Assembly (NCBI GenBank): GCA_028829895.1
Contig: CM054178.1
Location: forward strand, 85,133,058-85,197,057
Length of the DNA stretch: 64,000 bases
Origin: Sinotaia quadrata
Lineage: Eukaryota; Mollusca; Gastropoda; Architaenioglossa; Viviparidae
Direction of reading: 5' to 3'
Positions 34,967 to 63,515 of this stretch are shown here, piece after piece. The notes beneath the pieces were generated by a model. That model had not been told where the DNA came from, did not search any database, and saw only the letters and a list, made by a program, of their open reading frames with translations. The position numbers and the translations under genes are program-made. Position 1 is the stretch's first letter. The number at the start of each line of letters is the position of its first letter.

Positions 34967-35030
34967 TTACGAGAAATGTTTTTAAAATGGATCCAAACGG
35001 GAAACGAACACGGCATTCAGACGGTTATGA

Positions 35031-35294
35031 CGGAGTGAAATGCTCACCCTAACGGAGTAAAATGCTCACCCTAACGGAGTGAAATGCTCACCCTAACGGA
35101 GTGAAATGCTCACCCTAACGGAGTGAAATGCTAATCCTAACGGAGTGAAATGCTCACCCTAACGGAGTGAAATGCTAATCCTAACGGAGTGAAATGCTCA
35201 CCCTAACGGAGTGAAATGCTCACCCTAACGGAGTGAAATGCTAATCCTAACGGAGTGAAATGCTAATCCTAACGGAGTGAAATGCTCACCCTAT
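35031..35294. repeat. 22-bp minisatellite, exactly 12 copies, two variants
   Basis: Unit CGGAGTGAAATGCTCACCCT plus AA. Units 5, 7, 10 and 11 carry CTAATCCTAA instead of CTCACCCTAA; unit 2 has AGTAAA for AGTGAA. Confidence 0.97.
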
Positions 35295-35836
35295 CTTAGA
35301 ACTGATTGTGTCCTCAGTTGCCATGTTCTGATATAATAAAATAATAAATACTGATCTTCGTAGGATCCATCATATATCACTAGTCCTGTCAAAAGCTAAG
35401 CGAAGAACGAGAACACGTTTTGAAACAAGCACTGATTGCCACAGGTGGATTACTCACAAAGAGCGATCCATAACTTGTGTAGAACACCCCCACCCAAATC
35501 CTTCTCTGATACTAGAAGTACGCCGCATTATCGACGTTAACATCGCTAGAGTGAGTGACAAATATCTTCTTCCACCCAAATTCCCCCTCATATCCCGTTC
35601 ACACCCACCCCAGATCCCCCAGTAAAACATCTACCACGGCAGAAGTACTCTTCATCCACAAGGCGTGTCATAATTGGGAAACCTTTAGCGGCTTTGAATT
35701 TTTATCTATACTTAAGCTTGTGTTAAATCCAAAACCACTGGCTTTTTTTTTTGTTTGCACCATTTTCAGTTAAGTAGCTAGCAAGGTCATGTCATTTTGC
35801 ATCATTCTGTTGATTGGTCATGTTGAAACGGCTTGA
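35295..35836. other. Unassigned intergenic segment
   Basis: C-rich text near 35490-35620 (CACCCCCACCCAAATCC-like strings). No gene recognised. Confidence 0.5.
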
Positions 35837-36312
35837 GTGTATGTGTGCGTGTGTGTGAGTGTATGTGTGTGTGCATGTGAATGTGTAAGTGTGTGTGTTT
35901 GTATGTGTAGTGTGCGCGAGTGTATGATAGTATATGTGTGCGTGCGTTTATGTGCGTGTGTGAATATGTGTGTGTGCGAGTGTATGTGTGTTTGTTTTTG
36001 TGTATGTATGTGTGCGTTTGAGTGCATGTGTATGAGTGTGTGTGTGTGTGTGTGTGTGAGTGTATGTGTATGAGTGTACATGTGCGTGCGTGTGAGTATA
36101 TGTGTTTATGCGTTCGTGCGAGTGTATATGAGTATATGTTTGTGCGTGAGTGTATGTGCACGCGTGTGTGCCTGTGTGTTTGCGTATGAATATGTGAGTG
36201 TTTATGTGAGCGTGTGGGTAAGTGTATGTGTACGTGTGTGAGTGTATGTGTGTATGTGTGTGAATGTATGTGTATGTGTGCGTGTGTGTGTGTGTGTGTG
36301 TTTGTGTGTGTA
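35837..36312. repeat. Cryptically simple GT-rich tract
   Basis: About 475 bp of interrupted TGTGTG/TATGTG/GAGTGTATG text, an old degraded GT microsatellite. Open frames on both strands here are composition artefacts. Confidence 0.93.
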
Positions 36313-37140
<828 letters not shown>

Positions 37141-38004
37141 ATGAAGTTCAATGATATAATTCATCATATAAATGAGAGTGGATTTTTAGAGAGATAATTA
37201 TAGTCAATGATGGCGGTTGTCACTAGCATGTGTTCACAATCATACAGTTTGCAACAAGTCGCTTTCTTTCATATTAGGTGACAGTCCAATGTACCCCTTT
37301 TAGGTACGTTACACAACTGTTCTAAAATCTTCGATGTGCTCAGAAAGCACACCATAGAGAATTGTCCAGAACTTTGCATTTGCTATCAAAGCACATAGCG
37401 TGGAGTGTGCTAGAATCTATGTGTGCACTATTCAAGCACACCATGAGGAATGTTCAGATGAATCTTCATAAATTCTCAAAACCAAGCTCAAACTTCAATT
37501 TCTGTCATATTGTCTGTCAAAAGGAATTCGCACAAATCAACTTTTCAGCAACACGTTTACTGATAAGTTTCACAATAATGCTGGATACACACCAGCGTGA
37601 ATCTGGTAGAGTATAGTAGTCACTATAGTCTGAAGTGGATACAGGGTTTTGAACCAAAAAAAGATGCACTCCTTTCTGCAAAAGTCAAATTAAGGCAGAA
37701 CTAAATTTCAGGCATATTTCACCTCTAAACTACTTTCACCTTACACACGTTCTCACCGATGGTATTACAGAATCTGTTAAGCCTGGGTGTGATACTTATT
37801 CTGAATCAGGTACAGAGGTCACATCATCCTCTATAATAATGGTAGCAACCAGGCTATCAGGGTGTTCCTTATATGCCTTCATAAGATTAGCACAAAACCT
37901 TTTCACTTTGGATCCGATCTGAAATCTGAAATTACACCTGCTCAACCTTTCAAAGAGTCATAGGGTCCTTGCCATGATATTTCTAACTTGTTTCAGTGAA
38001 TCAG
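37141..38004. other. Unassigned intergenic segment next to a retroelement relic
   Basis: May include degraded internal sequence of the adjacent LTR element. Nothing identifiable otherwise. Confidence 0.4.
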
Positions 38005-38380
38005 TTATAGCAACAGCACCCAATTACTGATCTCAATATTAGATGCTTTCAACTTACAATTGTACATACGTAGTTGTTTGTCTGTACTTTTGTGTATATT
38101 TTTGGCTGCTATTTGACATGAAGTGTCAATATGGTTAGCAAGTTCGATCACATGTTCATGGATTCTGTTAGCCCAGTCTCTGTCTAATATCTCATAATAT
38201 AACACGTGTCCCTAACAGTTCAACTGTACAAGAGTTTGAAAGGCAAGAAAAGTGTTGAGTCATGTGGTACTTCATGTAATGTGAACAAGAGCACTGGCAA
38301 ATATACATCCCAATCACACAATTTCTTCAATGACTTGGTAAGGATGGTTTTCAGATTATTTTGAGCAATGCAAAGTTTCC
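38005..38380 (-). pseudogene. Ty3/gypsy-type integrase C-terminal relic
   Basis: The minus strand encodes DWDVYLPVLLFTLHEVPHDS followed by T-x-x-x-PFKLLYS, the end of the integrase core of gypsy-class LTR retrotransposons (the family pattern is WD..LP.LLFA.REVP..S...PF.LLYG). Further down, another frame reads KLKASNIEISNWVLLL, resembling the KVGD.VLLL end. A frameshift or stop separates the two, and the rest of the polyprotein is missing. Confidence 0.7.
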
Positions 38381-38980
38381 AATTTATTGCTTCATAACTC
38401 CATTCTTTCTTACATTCCAGTCTCAACTTATACTTTCCTGCAATGATAATCTTTTGACAAATACACTCATATAGCATATCAAAACAATGACAAGTGTTAG
38501 CATGAGAAGCTTAGTTCAAACATTTGTAGAAATAATAGTCTACTTACATAATACATCTTATTAAATCACAAGTGTAATATATCAATAGCAAAACTGCACG
38601 AAATCCATTCTCTTTCAACTAGTCAGTAAACTCACGACCAAGCTAACAGCCGCCTTTCAAGACCGGACTTCATTGCCACTTCAAAATCAAGTGATCAGAC
38701 AATAGATTTCTCTACAGCAGGTAAACTTTTAGATTTAGATCTCAGCTCATTGGCTGGTCTCATTCTCAGAAATCATACCCATTGGATAATAAAAACTACT
38801 CATCAATTTGGGAAGGTTTGCAGTACGTCATCAATTCTGGCATATTCTCAACTCGGTGTTTACTTCAAACACAGACCGTCATAAGGAGTGCCCAAGGTCA
38901 GATTACTCTGACAATTTAACAATTTATATAACAATTAAATTTTAAAATGGGTATAGGTAATTTACTTCCGCTACACGTAG
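38381..38980 (-). mobile_element. LTR-like dispersed repeat, copy 2, with leader
   Basis: Collinear with 961-1575. The minus-strand outer end reads TGTAGCGGAAGTAAATTACC, so it starts with TG like copy 1. It directly precedes the integrase relic in minus-strand order, which fits a 5' LTR plus leader followed by a large internal deletion. Confidence 0.65.
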
Positions 38981-39600
38981 AGTTCTCCACTCTTAGGTTT
39001 ATGTTGTACACATGTTGCATATAGTTCATCCTTAGGTTTATGTTGTGTACTTTACAGCGGTTATAGTATTTATGTCCTACATGTGTTATATAACGTAAAC
39101 ATTTTTAGTGCTTATGTTGTACGTGTTATATAACGTAAAACTTTATTAGTGCTTATGTTGTACGTGTTTTATAACGTAAAACATTTTTAATGCTTAAGTT
39201 GTACGTTGTACGTGCTATGTAATGGACACTATTTCTTTAGTATTTTAGAAAAGATGCAGCACACATGTCACATATTATAAACTGCTTTTAGTTTTTTTAG
39301 GACGCACACGTTTTATATAAAACAGAAAAAAAATTAATACTTAAGATTTACACGTGGTGCAAAATGTGAAAGGTTTTTGTTCTTAAGATGTACAAGTGTT
39401 AATATTGCAGAAAATGTTTTGTTCTTAAGGAAAATAGTTCTATCCAATGCAGAAAGGATTTTGTTCTTAAGATGTACAAGTGTTAATATTGCAGAAAATG
39501 TTTAGTTCTTAAGAAAAATAGTTCTATCCAATGCAGAAAGGTTTTTGTTCTTAAATGTACACGTTTTATTCCAAGCGTAACGATTGAAGTGCTGAATCTG
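38981..39600. repeat. Two short-period repeat clusters
   Basis: 39070-39230: three to four copies with GTTGTACGTGTTATATAACG. 39370-39560: a roughly 83-bp unit with AAAATAGTTCTATCCAATGC in two copies. Confidence 0.85.
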
Positions 39601-40400
39601 TAATAATGGTACGTCAGGTAGACCTTTAAAAAAAACTCTCTGAGGTACGCGTATTGTGCCATAAACCTTTAAAAATACTCTCTGAGGTACGCGTATTGTG
39701 CCATAAATGTTTTGGTCTCACAAGTGATTTCTAGAATTATTTTTCTGTATAAGATTTTAATTTTATTAAATATTGCAAAGTACTACACTTTTTGGAACTT
39801 TTGATGTTTGTGAATTTTCACAATCGTGTTCAGAATTGAAAGAAAAAAATGTATTAGTGAAGGGACAGGAATTTTTTGTTTGTTTTGAATCTTAAGACCT
39901 TCTGATGTAATTTGTTTTCCACACATATCTTCATCATCAATGTTTGATAATTACTATTTCACTATTATCACACATACACACAAACCAACCATTAATTTTT
40001 CATATTTGGCTGCATATGCGTGAATAATATGGTCGTAGTGTGTGCGTGTTGGTTTAAGTGTGTGTGCTTGTGTAGGAGTGTATGGGTTCATGTGTGAGCT
40101 TGATTGTATGTGCGATAACATCTTATAAAATAAATAAGTCAATAAATAACAATATCAATAGAGAATATTAAAACCAGTCATGAAACTGAGACCAGCACTT
40201 TCGCTTTTACCGAGGCTGATGAAGTCAGCTGTTGTTCGCGGTTAATCATGGACCTCAACCCCAGTCACGTGTTATTTGCTGGTCTTAAACCTTTCTCAAT
40301 GGACTAGTCACTAGTGAAAGTGGTGTCATGGACACATCCACCCACCCCTCAAACGCACACGCCCTTTGCGCATTGTGTCTCTGTTGACGGAAATATACAT
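39601..40400. other. Intergenic segment with a small duplication
   Basis: A roughly 45-bp duplication with CTCTGAGGTACGCGTATTGT occurs at about 39625-39710. Otherwise nothing recognised. Confidence 0.6.
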
Positions 40401-40404
40401 TCAG

Positions 40405-40530
40405 TAGAGAGAGACTTGGGTCGCGTTATCAGAAGTATACAATTAGCAGTTACTTGGCTCACGTTATCAGAAGTATACAATCAGAAGTTACTTGGCTCGC
40501 GTTATCAGAAGTATATAGCGAAGACAGACT
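40405..40530. repeat. About 42-bp repeat, three copies
   Basis: Units share GCGTTATCAGAAGTATACAA or close variants and TTACTTGGCTC. Confidence 0.88.
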
Positions 40531-41265
40531 TTGCTCACATTATAGGATGTATACAGTGAGCAGCGACGTTGCCGTGAGCTACTCCTGGTGTCGGTTATAA
40601 GAGCCGAGATTACGGTTAGCAGGAAGATAGTTACTGACAGAATAGCCCTTACGAGCGTCTGTACACATTTTGTGTACGTGTGTGTCTGCGTTATGTTCCG
40701 TGGGAGAGTAAATATTGTGCATGCTTACAAAGAGCATGTAACTTGTTTCTTTTCCTTCTCTTCCCATGTTGTCGACTCTGAAATCCAATATACTTCCGCG
40801 AGATAAGGCGAAAAGGGGGCTGTACTGCGTACTACTGCATAAGTGTAAGGCATAGGTCGATGAATATGTGACACGTTTCAGTTCTTCGTCTCAGTGTTTG
40901 ACGATCTGCCGACACTAGCTCCACTAAAAGTACTTTTTTGAGTATGAAGTCAAAGTCAGAATTGCAACAAACACGCATGGACGTGTAACGTGTTTTCAAG
41001 GTAACATCGTGGGCTTGTCAGCGTTTCTCGTGTACAGGACACACAAAAGGGGCTCAAACGCCCCACACAATTTACAATCGCCTGAATGTCTATATACAGT
41101 TTTCAGTATGAACGAGTTGTTTAGTTATTGCTGGTGCACAGATCTTTTCGGCAGAAACGGGTGTACACCCTAATACAACCAACGGAGCGGAAACAACTGT
41201 GTATATTCGGGTGGGAGAAGGTCGGTACGCAATGACTGGTGCGATTTCATTGCCTGTATATAATT
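40531..41265. other. Unassigned intergenic segment
   Basis: Somewhat higher GC than its flanks; no open frame with family resemblance. Confidence 0.5.
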
Positions 41266-41590
41266 AATTGCATGACTGATTTGTTTTTGGTTTTTTTTGT
41301 ATTTTGTTTCTTAGAAATCACCTGTATATGTGTTAATTGCATGACTGATTTGTTTTTTGTTTTTTTTTTGTATTTTATTTCTTACAAATCACCTGTATAT
41401 GTGTTAATTGCATGACTGATTTGTTTTTTGTTGTTTTTTTGTATTTTATTTCTTACAAATCACCTGTATATGTGTTAATTGCATGATTGATTTTTTTTTT
41501 TGAGTATGAAGATACAAATCACCTCATATACATATTGGTTGCACGAATGGATTTTTTACTATTTGAATTTTTACAAATCACCTCGTATTT
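41266..41590. repeat. About 70-bp tandem repeat, four copies
   Basis: Each unit has ATCACCTGTATATGTGTTAA, TTGCATGACTGATTTG and a poly-T run. The last copy is diverged. Confidence 0.93.
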
Positions 41591-41799
41591 AATGAATGCT
41601 TGATTGGTATGTTGGCACATGAACCGAGTTGTCAATGATTTGACGGTACACACAAAATTAGCAAATATCGGAAGTGGCCGTTAAACAAATAAATAAAATA
41701 CAGCTGGTGTTATCCTGCGTGAGGGACCTGTCTATTTACAAACCGTCTTATCAGTTTGTAGTTAACGCGTGAATAATTTGGGATTCATCCAATATACTC

Positions 41800-41910
41800 T
41801 GTTACATATTATTTGTATTTCGGAATCCAATATAATCTGTTACAAAGTATTTGTATTTCGGAATCCAATATAATCTCTTACATATTATTTGTATTTCGGA
41901 ACCAAATATA
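41800..41910. repeat. About 39-bp repeat, three copies
   Basis: Units share TTATTTGTATTTCGGAA and CCAATATAATCT. Confidence 0.9.
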
Positions 41911-41984
41911 AAGGAGACGCATTTTGGTTAGAAAGTAAAACGGTTTGAGAAAAAAAATCAGCATGTTAAAACTGATTACTAGAA

Positions 41985-42295
41985 GACACTAATAATAATA
42001 ATAAATAAAAAAATGTGTCGTAGTAATACAAATCGAGAGAAGTGTCATAATACTATACATCGAGAGATGTATCAAAATAATATAAATCGAGAGAGGTGTC
42101 AACATAATATAAACGGAGAGTTGTGCCAAAATAATAGAAATCAAGAGATGTGTCATAATAATATACATCGATAGATGTGTCAAATAATATAATCAAGAGA
42201 TGTGTCAGAATAATATACATCGAGATATGTGACATAATAACATAAATCGAGAGCTATGTCATAATAATATAAATTAAGAGATGTGTCATAATAAC
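41985..42295. repeat. About 24-bp degenerate minisatellite, about 12 copies
   Basis: Units follow the pattern ATAATATAAATCGAGAGATG plus TGTC, with many point changes. Confidence 0.9.
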
Positions 42296-44640
42296 CCCCT
42301 CACCAGCGCGAAAGCTGCGGAAGCCGGAAGCGCCCCCTACACTCAATCAATCAATCAAAATCAATAAGATAAATAAAAGTCACCAAACATGGTCTACTCA
42401 GTCTTTATAGGCTGCAGTCAGAAAGAAAAAGTAAAGAAACAAACAACAGAAACCGACAGCTAGATAACAGCTTTACTCCTAGAATCCCTTCTGGAAACGA
42501 TTCAAGCGTGATTCGCGCCACTGGAGCACAGAAGCTAAGAGGGAAGGAGCTTATTTCAGACGGACCAGGGACAGTAGGACTTTTCGATTACAAATTTAAT
42601 AATACACATTCCTCTCTGAAGGAAATTAACCCTGAGTTTACGTATTGAAAATGCAAAACGAAACAAGCAAGCTTAAAATGGACGCGGACGTAACGAGAAC
42701 TGCATTATTGGAAACAAGCTTAAACTTGGCGAATGAGAACGGAAAGAAACAATAAGAAACATTCATCTTAGAGTCTCCAATACGTAATTTTGTTTAAGCG
42801 ACAATTACACACTAAATTATAAGTCAGAAAATAAACAAACCATCAAAGAAAATGGAGTGAAACAAAATTAGAACATTGAAGGGAGGTTACTCCATGTAAC
42901 CAACTCCTTATGAGATAAGAGATTTAAAGCTGTGATGATACAGCTTCACAAGTTTTGAGTGTAAACTTGATAGGATGAGAATGCGTAACTTTTTTTCCTT
43001 ACTGTGACGTGCACGTGTGGTAGGAAATCATCCAACTTCCTGATATCAGTGTGACGTCTGTAAGTCTGCATCCTTATACAGACTGTAATGTGAAATTCTT
43101 AAAGGTTAAGGACGTGACGTCTTCTACTTTTATCTGATTCTAAGTGGTATAGCTTTAATAAGTAGCTTTGTACAGTTTATAAAATGACCCGTGAAGGTGG
43201 TAAGAATCATGATATTTCTTGATGTGACGGACACATATGGTACAACATAGTTCATGACATATTATTATGTCAATACTATTTTGATTTTATTCATATGTCA
43301 TATATTTGATTGTTGATTTAATAAACTTAGTGCTAAATTTACTGACCTTCGTATACATATTGATAACCATATGTTGGAGTGCTAAATATAGAATTAAAAA
43401 ACATAAATTAAGATTCTCATCACTTGTAATTAGTCATGGGTGATTAATTAACAATAATAATCATAACTCTATAACTAGTGTGGCGTAGGCGTCACAAATA
43501 GTTTCTCTAGTTGTGTATAATGTATAATGACGTCAAGAAATTGTTATAATAAAGTGTAAGTATTTTTATGTGACGTCTATGTATATGATTTTTAAAAGAA
43601 CTCTATCGTTTACAGCTTACTGCATTGCTATTGTGACGTTTGGATTGGTGGGAATGAAATATTTATAATATATACATAGCTATATGTATAAACAAAAGCT
43701 TATGTCCACACACACACACATACGCACGCAATATTTTATGGGTGATAAATTACTGTCTATGAAATCTTTTCTTTTTATCAGTTGTATTCTAATTGCAATC
43801 TTTGCAATTTTAATAATGATAATAGCAATAGCAAAAGCTATAATAATAACTCATTGGGGAGTATAATCGTCATTTTAAAATAGTGGTAAATAAACATACG
43901 CTGACAACCTGGGTCTACCCGTCCCTTTGTTAATATACATGATAACTGCGAATTCAAATGAAAAAGGAACAAAAAAAAAATAAAGAAAACTAAAAGGAAA
44001 CGAAGCTAGTCACATCTGCGTAAGGAAGTATGTCATATGAAAACAATGGTGATACTTCGTTATACTTACTGAATTGTATCAAGAAAATGGCATTGTTTTA
44101 ATACTTTTATATAGCAAAAATTGGAATTTACAATCTTGTTTCCTCTGAAAATTTTATTTATCATTTTCTGGAAAACTTTGAGAGTCGCACTTATAGATCT
44201 ATACCTATATGTCTACAGATGTAAATCCATATATTTAATTGTTTCTTTTAAGTAGATGTAGGTTTATTTTTACTCCCACTTATTTTCGTTTCCTTCTAAG
44301 CCTGCTAGTGCCATTTTGACAATAATTTAAAAACATGCTTCAGCAGAATTATTTGTGTTGCTTGTCATTTTTCTTTGATTTGATTGGTTAAATGATAGAG
44401 AGGCTGTTATTTCTTTCTTTAAACAATGCCTACTCGTACTGATCGCTCGTACACCCTTACAATACCTAAACTACTTGGGTTAAATATTAAATTATTTGTA
44501 GGTGTCATAAACAAATATTTTGGTTTTCGTTAGTAAATGTTAGCGGCAAGCACCAAAGAGTTATGAAAGTAGGCCTATATTATTTATTTATACTATTGTT
44601 AATAATTCCTCGTCTAGTCGGAAAACCAATTGTTGGAAAA
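42296..44640. other. Intergenic DNA without recognised features
   Basis: About 2.3 kb. A small GC-rich patch (42305-42340) is followed by a CAATCAATCAATCAA run; its origin is unknown. The rest is AT-rich and unassigned. Confidence 0.5.
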
Positions 44641-44649
44641 CGTCTACTG

Positions 44650-44820
44650 CTACGATTGCGAGTTGTTATTTAATATAGGCATTATTTTACTTTTAGTACT
44701 GTAATTCATAAATTGTTGTTATTTAATATAGGCTTTATTTTACTTTTAGTACTGTAATTCATAAATTGTTGTTATTTAATATAGGCTTTATTTTACTTTT
44801 AGTACTGTAATTCATAAATA
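44650..44820. repeat. About 60-bp tandem repeat, three copies
   Basis: Units share TTGTTATTTAATATAGGC and TTTTACTTTTAGTACTGTAA. Confidence 0.93.
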
Positions 44821-44971
44821 GTAGCAGAATTATCTGATTTCTGAAACTGCGAATTGTTTTTGGTATATTATTATATTATTTTAGTGCCCGTGATAGAAAT
44901 TTTATAAATAGCACTATCGTACTAACAGGATAGAAAGTTGTTTTAGGTGACAACGCCATTCTGCTGCAACA

Positions 44972-45733
44972 CATTTACTTGTATAACTAACTGGCATTAT
45001 AATACTATAATACTAATAATGCAATGACTAATTTACTTGTATAACTAACTGGAATTATAATACTATAATACTAATAATGCAATGACTAATTTACTTGTAT
45101 AACTAACTGGCATTATAATACTATTGCTCTTGCAATGACTAATTTACTTGTATAACTAACTGGCATTATAATACTATAATACTAATAATGCAATGACTAA
45201 TTTACTTGTATAACTAACTGGCATTATAATACTATTGCTCTTGCAATGACTAATTTACTTGTATAACTAACTGGCATTATAATACTATAATACTAATAAT
45301 GCAATGACTAATTTACTTGTATAACTAACTGGCATTATAATACTATTGCTCTTGCAATGACTAATTTACTTGTATAACTAACTGGCATTATAATACTATA
45401 ATACTAATAATGCAATGACTAATTTACTTGTATAACTAACTGGCATTATAATAATATTGCTCTTGCAATGACTAATTTACTTGTATAACTAACTGGCAAT
45501 ATAAATAATATTGCCCTTGCAATGACTAATTTACTTGTATAACTAACTGGCATTATAATAATATTGCCCTTGCAATGACTAATTTACTTGTATAACCAAC
45601 TGGCATTATAATACTATTGCTCTTGCAATGACTAATTTACTTGTATAACTAACTAGCATTATAATACTATTGCTCTTGCATTGACTAATTTACTTGTATA
45701 ACCAACTGGCATTATAATAATATTGCTCTTGCA
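44972..45733. repeat. Two-variant minisatellite with alternating (higher-order) organisation
   Basis: All units share GACTAATTTACTTGTATAAC and TGGCATTATAATACTA. They end either in TAATACTAATAATGCAAT (A) or in TTGCTCTTGCAAT (B). The order is A A B A B A B A, then a run of B-type units with local substitutions. Confidence 0.93.
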
Positions 45734-46010
45734 AAGGACGGCCATAAGCGTTTTTTTTTGTTTGTCACGTCTTCAATGAATACTCTTTGCAAAGGATGTA
45801 CACAGGAGTGTCTCTCTTCGTGACGTCATTATAAGTCTCGGCAAACACCTTCCTAATGATAATGCATGATATTTCTTTATCTGCTAAAACTTTGAATCAC
45901 TCCTAATATGCTTTTCAATTGTCTGCACATTACGGGGGCCGAAGGGGGGGGGGTAGAGTGGGGAATGAACAGTCGATGGCAATAAAATCAGCAACAAAAA
46001 TTCCAAGTGC
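45734..46010. other. Unassigned spacer
   Basis: A G-run of about nine bases is at 45943. No gene recognised. Confidence 0.5.
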
Positions 46011-46215
46011 GTGAGTGAGTGTTCTTAGAGACATAAGGACCAACGTGAATGGGTTTACATTTAACGTCACGACAAAGCTGAGTGAGTGTTCTTAGAGACC
46101 TAAGGACCAACGTAAATGTGTTTACATTTAACGTCACGACAAAGCTGAGTGAGTATTCTTAGAGACATAAGGACCAACGTGAATGGGTTTACATTTAACG
46201 TCACGACAAAGCTTA
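46011..46215. repeat. About 67-bp tandem repeat, three copies
   Basis: Units share GTTCTTAGAGACATAAGGAC and TTTAACGTCACGACAAAGCT. TGACGT cores occur on the minus strand of each unit. Confidence 0.93.
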
Positions 46216-46289
46216 GCTTTACACTAGCGAAACTACTGACGTTATGGTGTTACATGCTGCAGTGTTTGGTTAAGTGTTTTACCACAATA

Positions 46290-46840
46290 ACCTGTAGCGC
46301 TTGTTAAGTGTTTTATCATAATGTATAACGTAATCCAATTAGTGAACAAAGAAATAAAGTTTCAATTACATACACATTTTCAAATTCAAATCATAGGTAT
46401 TCAGCAAACATGTACGAAATATTTCTAAATCCTTTCTTTCTTTATCAGTCAGTTAACTGGTGATTACCTTCATGTCCTTTCTTTCTTTATCAGTCAGTTA
46501 ACAGGTGATTACCTTCATGTTCGGACTCAGGTTATATCCAAATCAAAGTGATTAGAATACAAACTTTCTTTAACAAAGTAACGTTAGGTCCATCCCCATT
46601 GATCGAAGTTGTTATGAACAGTGTGAGACTATAAGTCCGAAAAAAACTCTCCTCCAGCTGGATCTGGTTTGGATTGCACTAGCAATTTTTAGCAAATTCT
46701 TTACCTGAGTTGTTTACTCCAACGCTTACACTTTAAAATATCACCATAAGCAGTGCCCAAGATATATCACTTTGACATTTAACAATTTATATAACAATTA
46801 ATTTAGAAGTAGGGATAGGCAAATTTACTCCACCAGACGT
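46290..46840 (-). mobile_element. LTR-like dispersed repeat, copy 3 (diverged)
   Basis: Matches copies 1 and 2 over CAGTCAGTTAAC, the CTCCAAC-ACACTTT-AAATA block, AGCAGTGCCCAAGAT and GGATAGGCAAATTTACTCC. It has a small internal duplication (TCCTTTCTTTCTTTATCAGT) and no adjacent coding relic. A solo LTR is the simplest reading. Confidence 0.55.
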
Positions 46841-47225
46841 CGCTTTCCGTATTTCGCTTTGGGGAGTATTCTTCAGATAGCATTCTGATAACAATTAATA
46901 CATTTCTTTTGACGAATAAGTGTTAAGTATTCTATTTTCTTTGATAGTGATAAAAAATCCACAGTTCTCTTGGGAAAAGGTTAAACCTAAACTATCTATG
47001 ACAGTATCAAAATTTATTTATAAATTTAATTCCTACATTATCTCGAGGAAATGTTCGAAATTCCCTTTGACAAAAGTGTGATGACGTTGTCCCAGATTTG
47101 CTGGAAACAATAATACAAATATCACCTATACTCACATTTTCAACTTTTCTTTCGAAATGTAACCAATGATACTAATAATTATATTAGTTTTGGTTTATTT
47201 TTATTATGCATTACGAAATCAAAGA
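46841..47225. other. Unassigned 5' flank of gene B
   Basis: AT-rich; nothing recognised. Confidence 0.5.
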
Positions 47226-47430
47226 TGTTCAGACATAATGCTTGACTAAAAATGTTACGTGTGTCATACACACATAATGCTTGACTAAAAATGATACGTT
47301 TGTGATACAGACATAATGCTAAAAATAGTAATTTATGATACATATTACTGATCGACTAAAAATGATACACTTGTGATACAGTTTGAATGCTTGACTAAAA
47401 ATGTTCTATTTGTGATACAATGTTACATTT
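47226..47430. repeat. Degenerate array upstream of gene B
   Basis: Four to five units with ATGCTTGACTAAAAATG and GTGATACA. Confidence 0.85.
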
Positions 47431-47750
47431 GTATTCGTGCATGAATAACCACGCCCTCTGTAATATGTAGCAGTGTAATAATTTGAATGGAACAATACAT
47501 CGATTTAAAAAGTCGCTATGCCTGTATAGAGATATAGAATTTGATACCTCAGCGATACGCAACATGCAGTCTATTATTAGCTATTCCATTCTTTCACTTC
47601 AAATCCCTATTTCCTCGCTTCTTTCCTGTCAAATTCTAAATGTATTTCTTTTTCTGCAAGACGGTTCATACTGACCGTATATTGTGTATTCAATTTGTAA
47701 ATAGTTCACTTTTCTGTCAATCTTTCAAAAGGCGAGTTCAAGGTCACGCA

Positions 47751-63515
<15,765 letters not shown>

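Noticed and set aside
34654..35016. Open frames of His-Thr or Cys-Val repeats in GT/CA tracts (also at 1622-1981, 11742-12175, 20780-21264, 35802-36323, 53682-54015)
   Set aside because: Products of dinucleotide repeats on both strands, without coding evidence.
35031..35294. CCCTAA strings suggesting an internal telomere repeat
   Set aside because: The period is 22 bp and CCCTAA occurs only once per unit within unrelated sequence.
37362..37616. Possible small protein near the gypsy relic
   Set aside because: No recognisable motif; might be retroelement debris, but this cannot be supported.
47640..47750. In-frame N-terminal extension of gene B
   Set aside because: AT-rich, no conserved text, and an acceptor-like CTTTCAAAAG ends just inside it; the ATG at 47751 matches the start seen in gene A.
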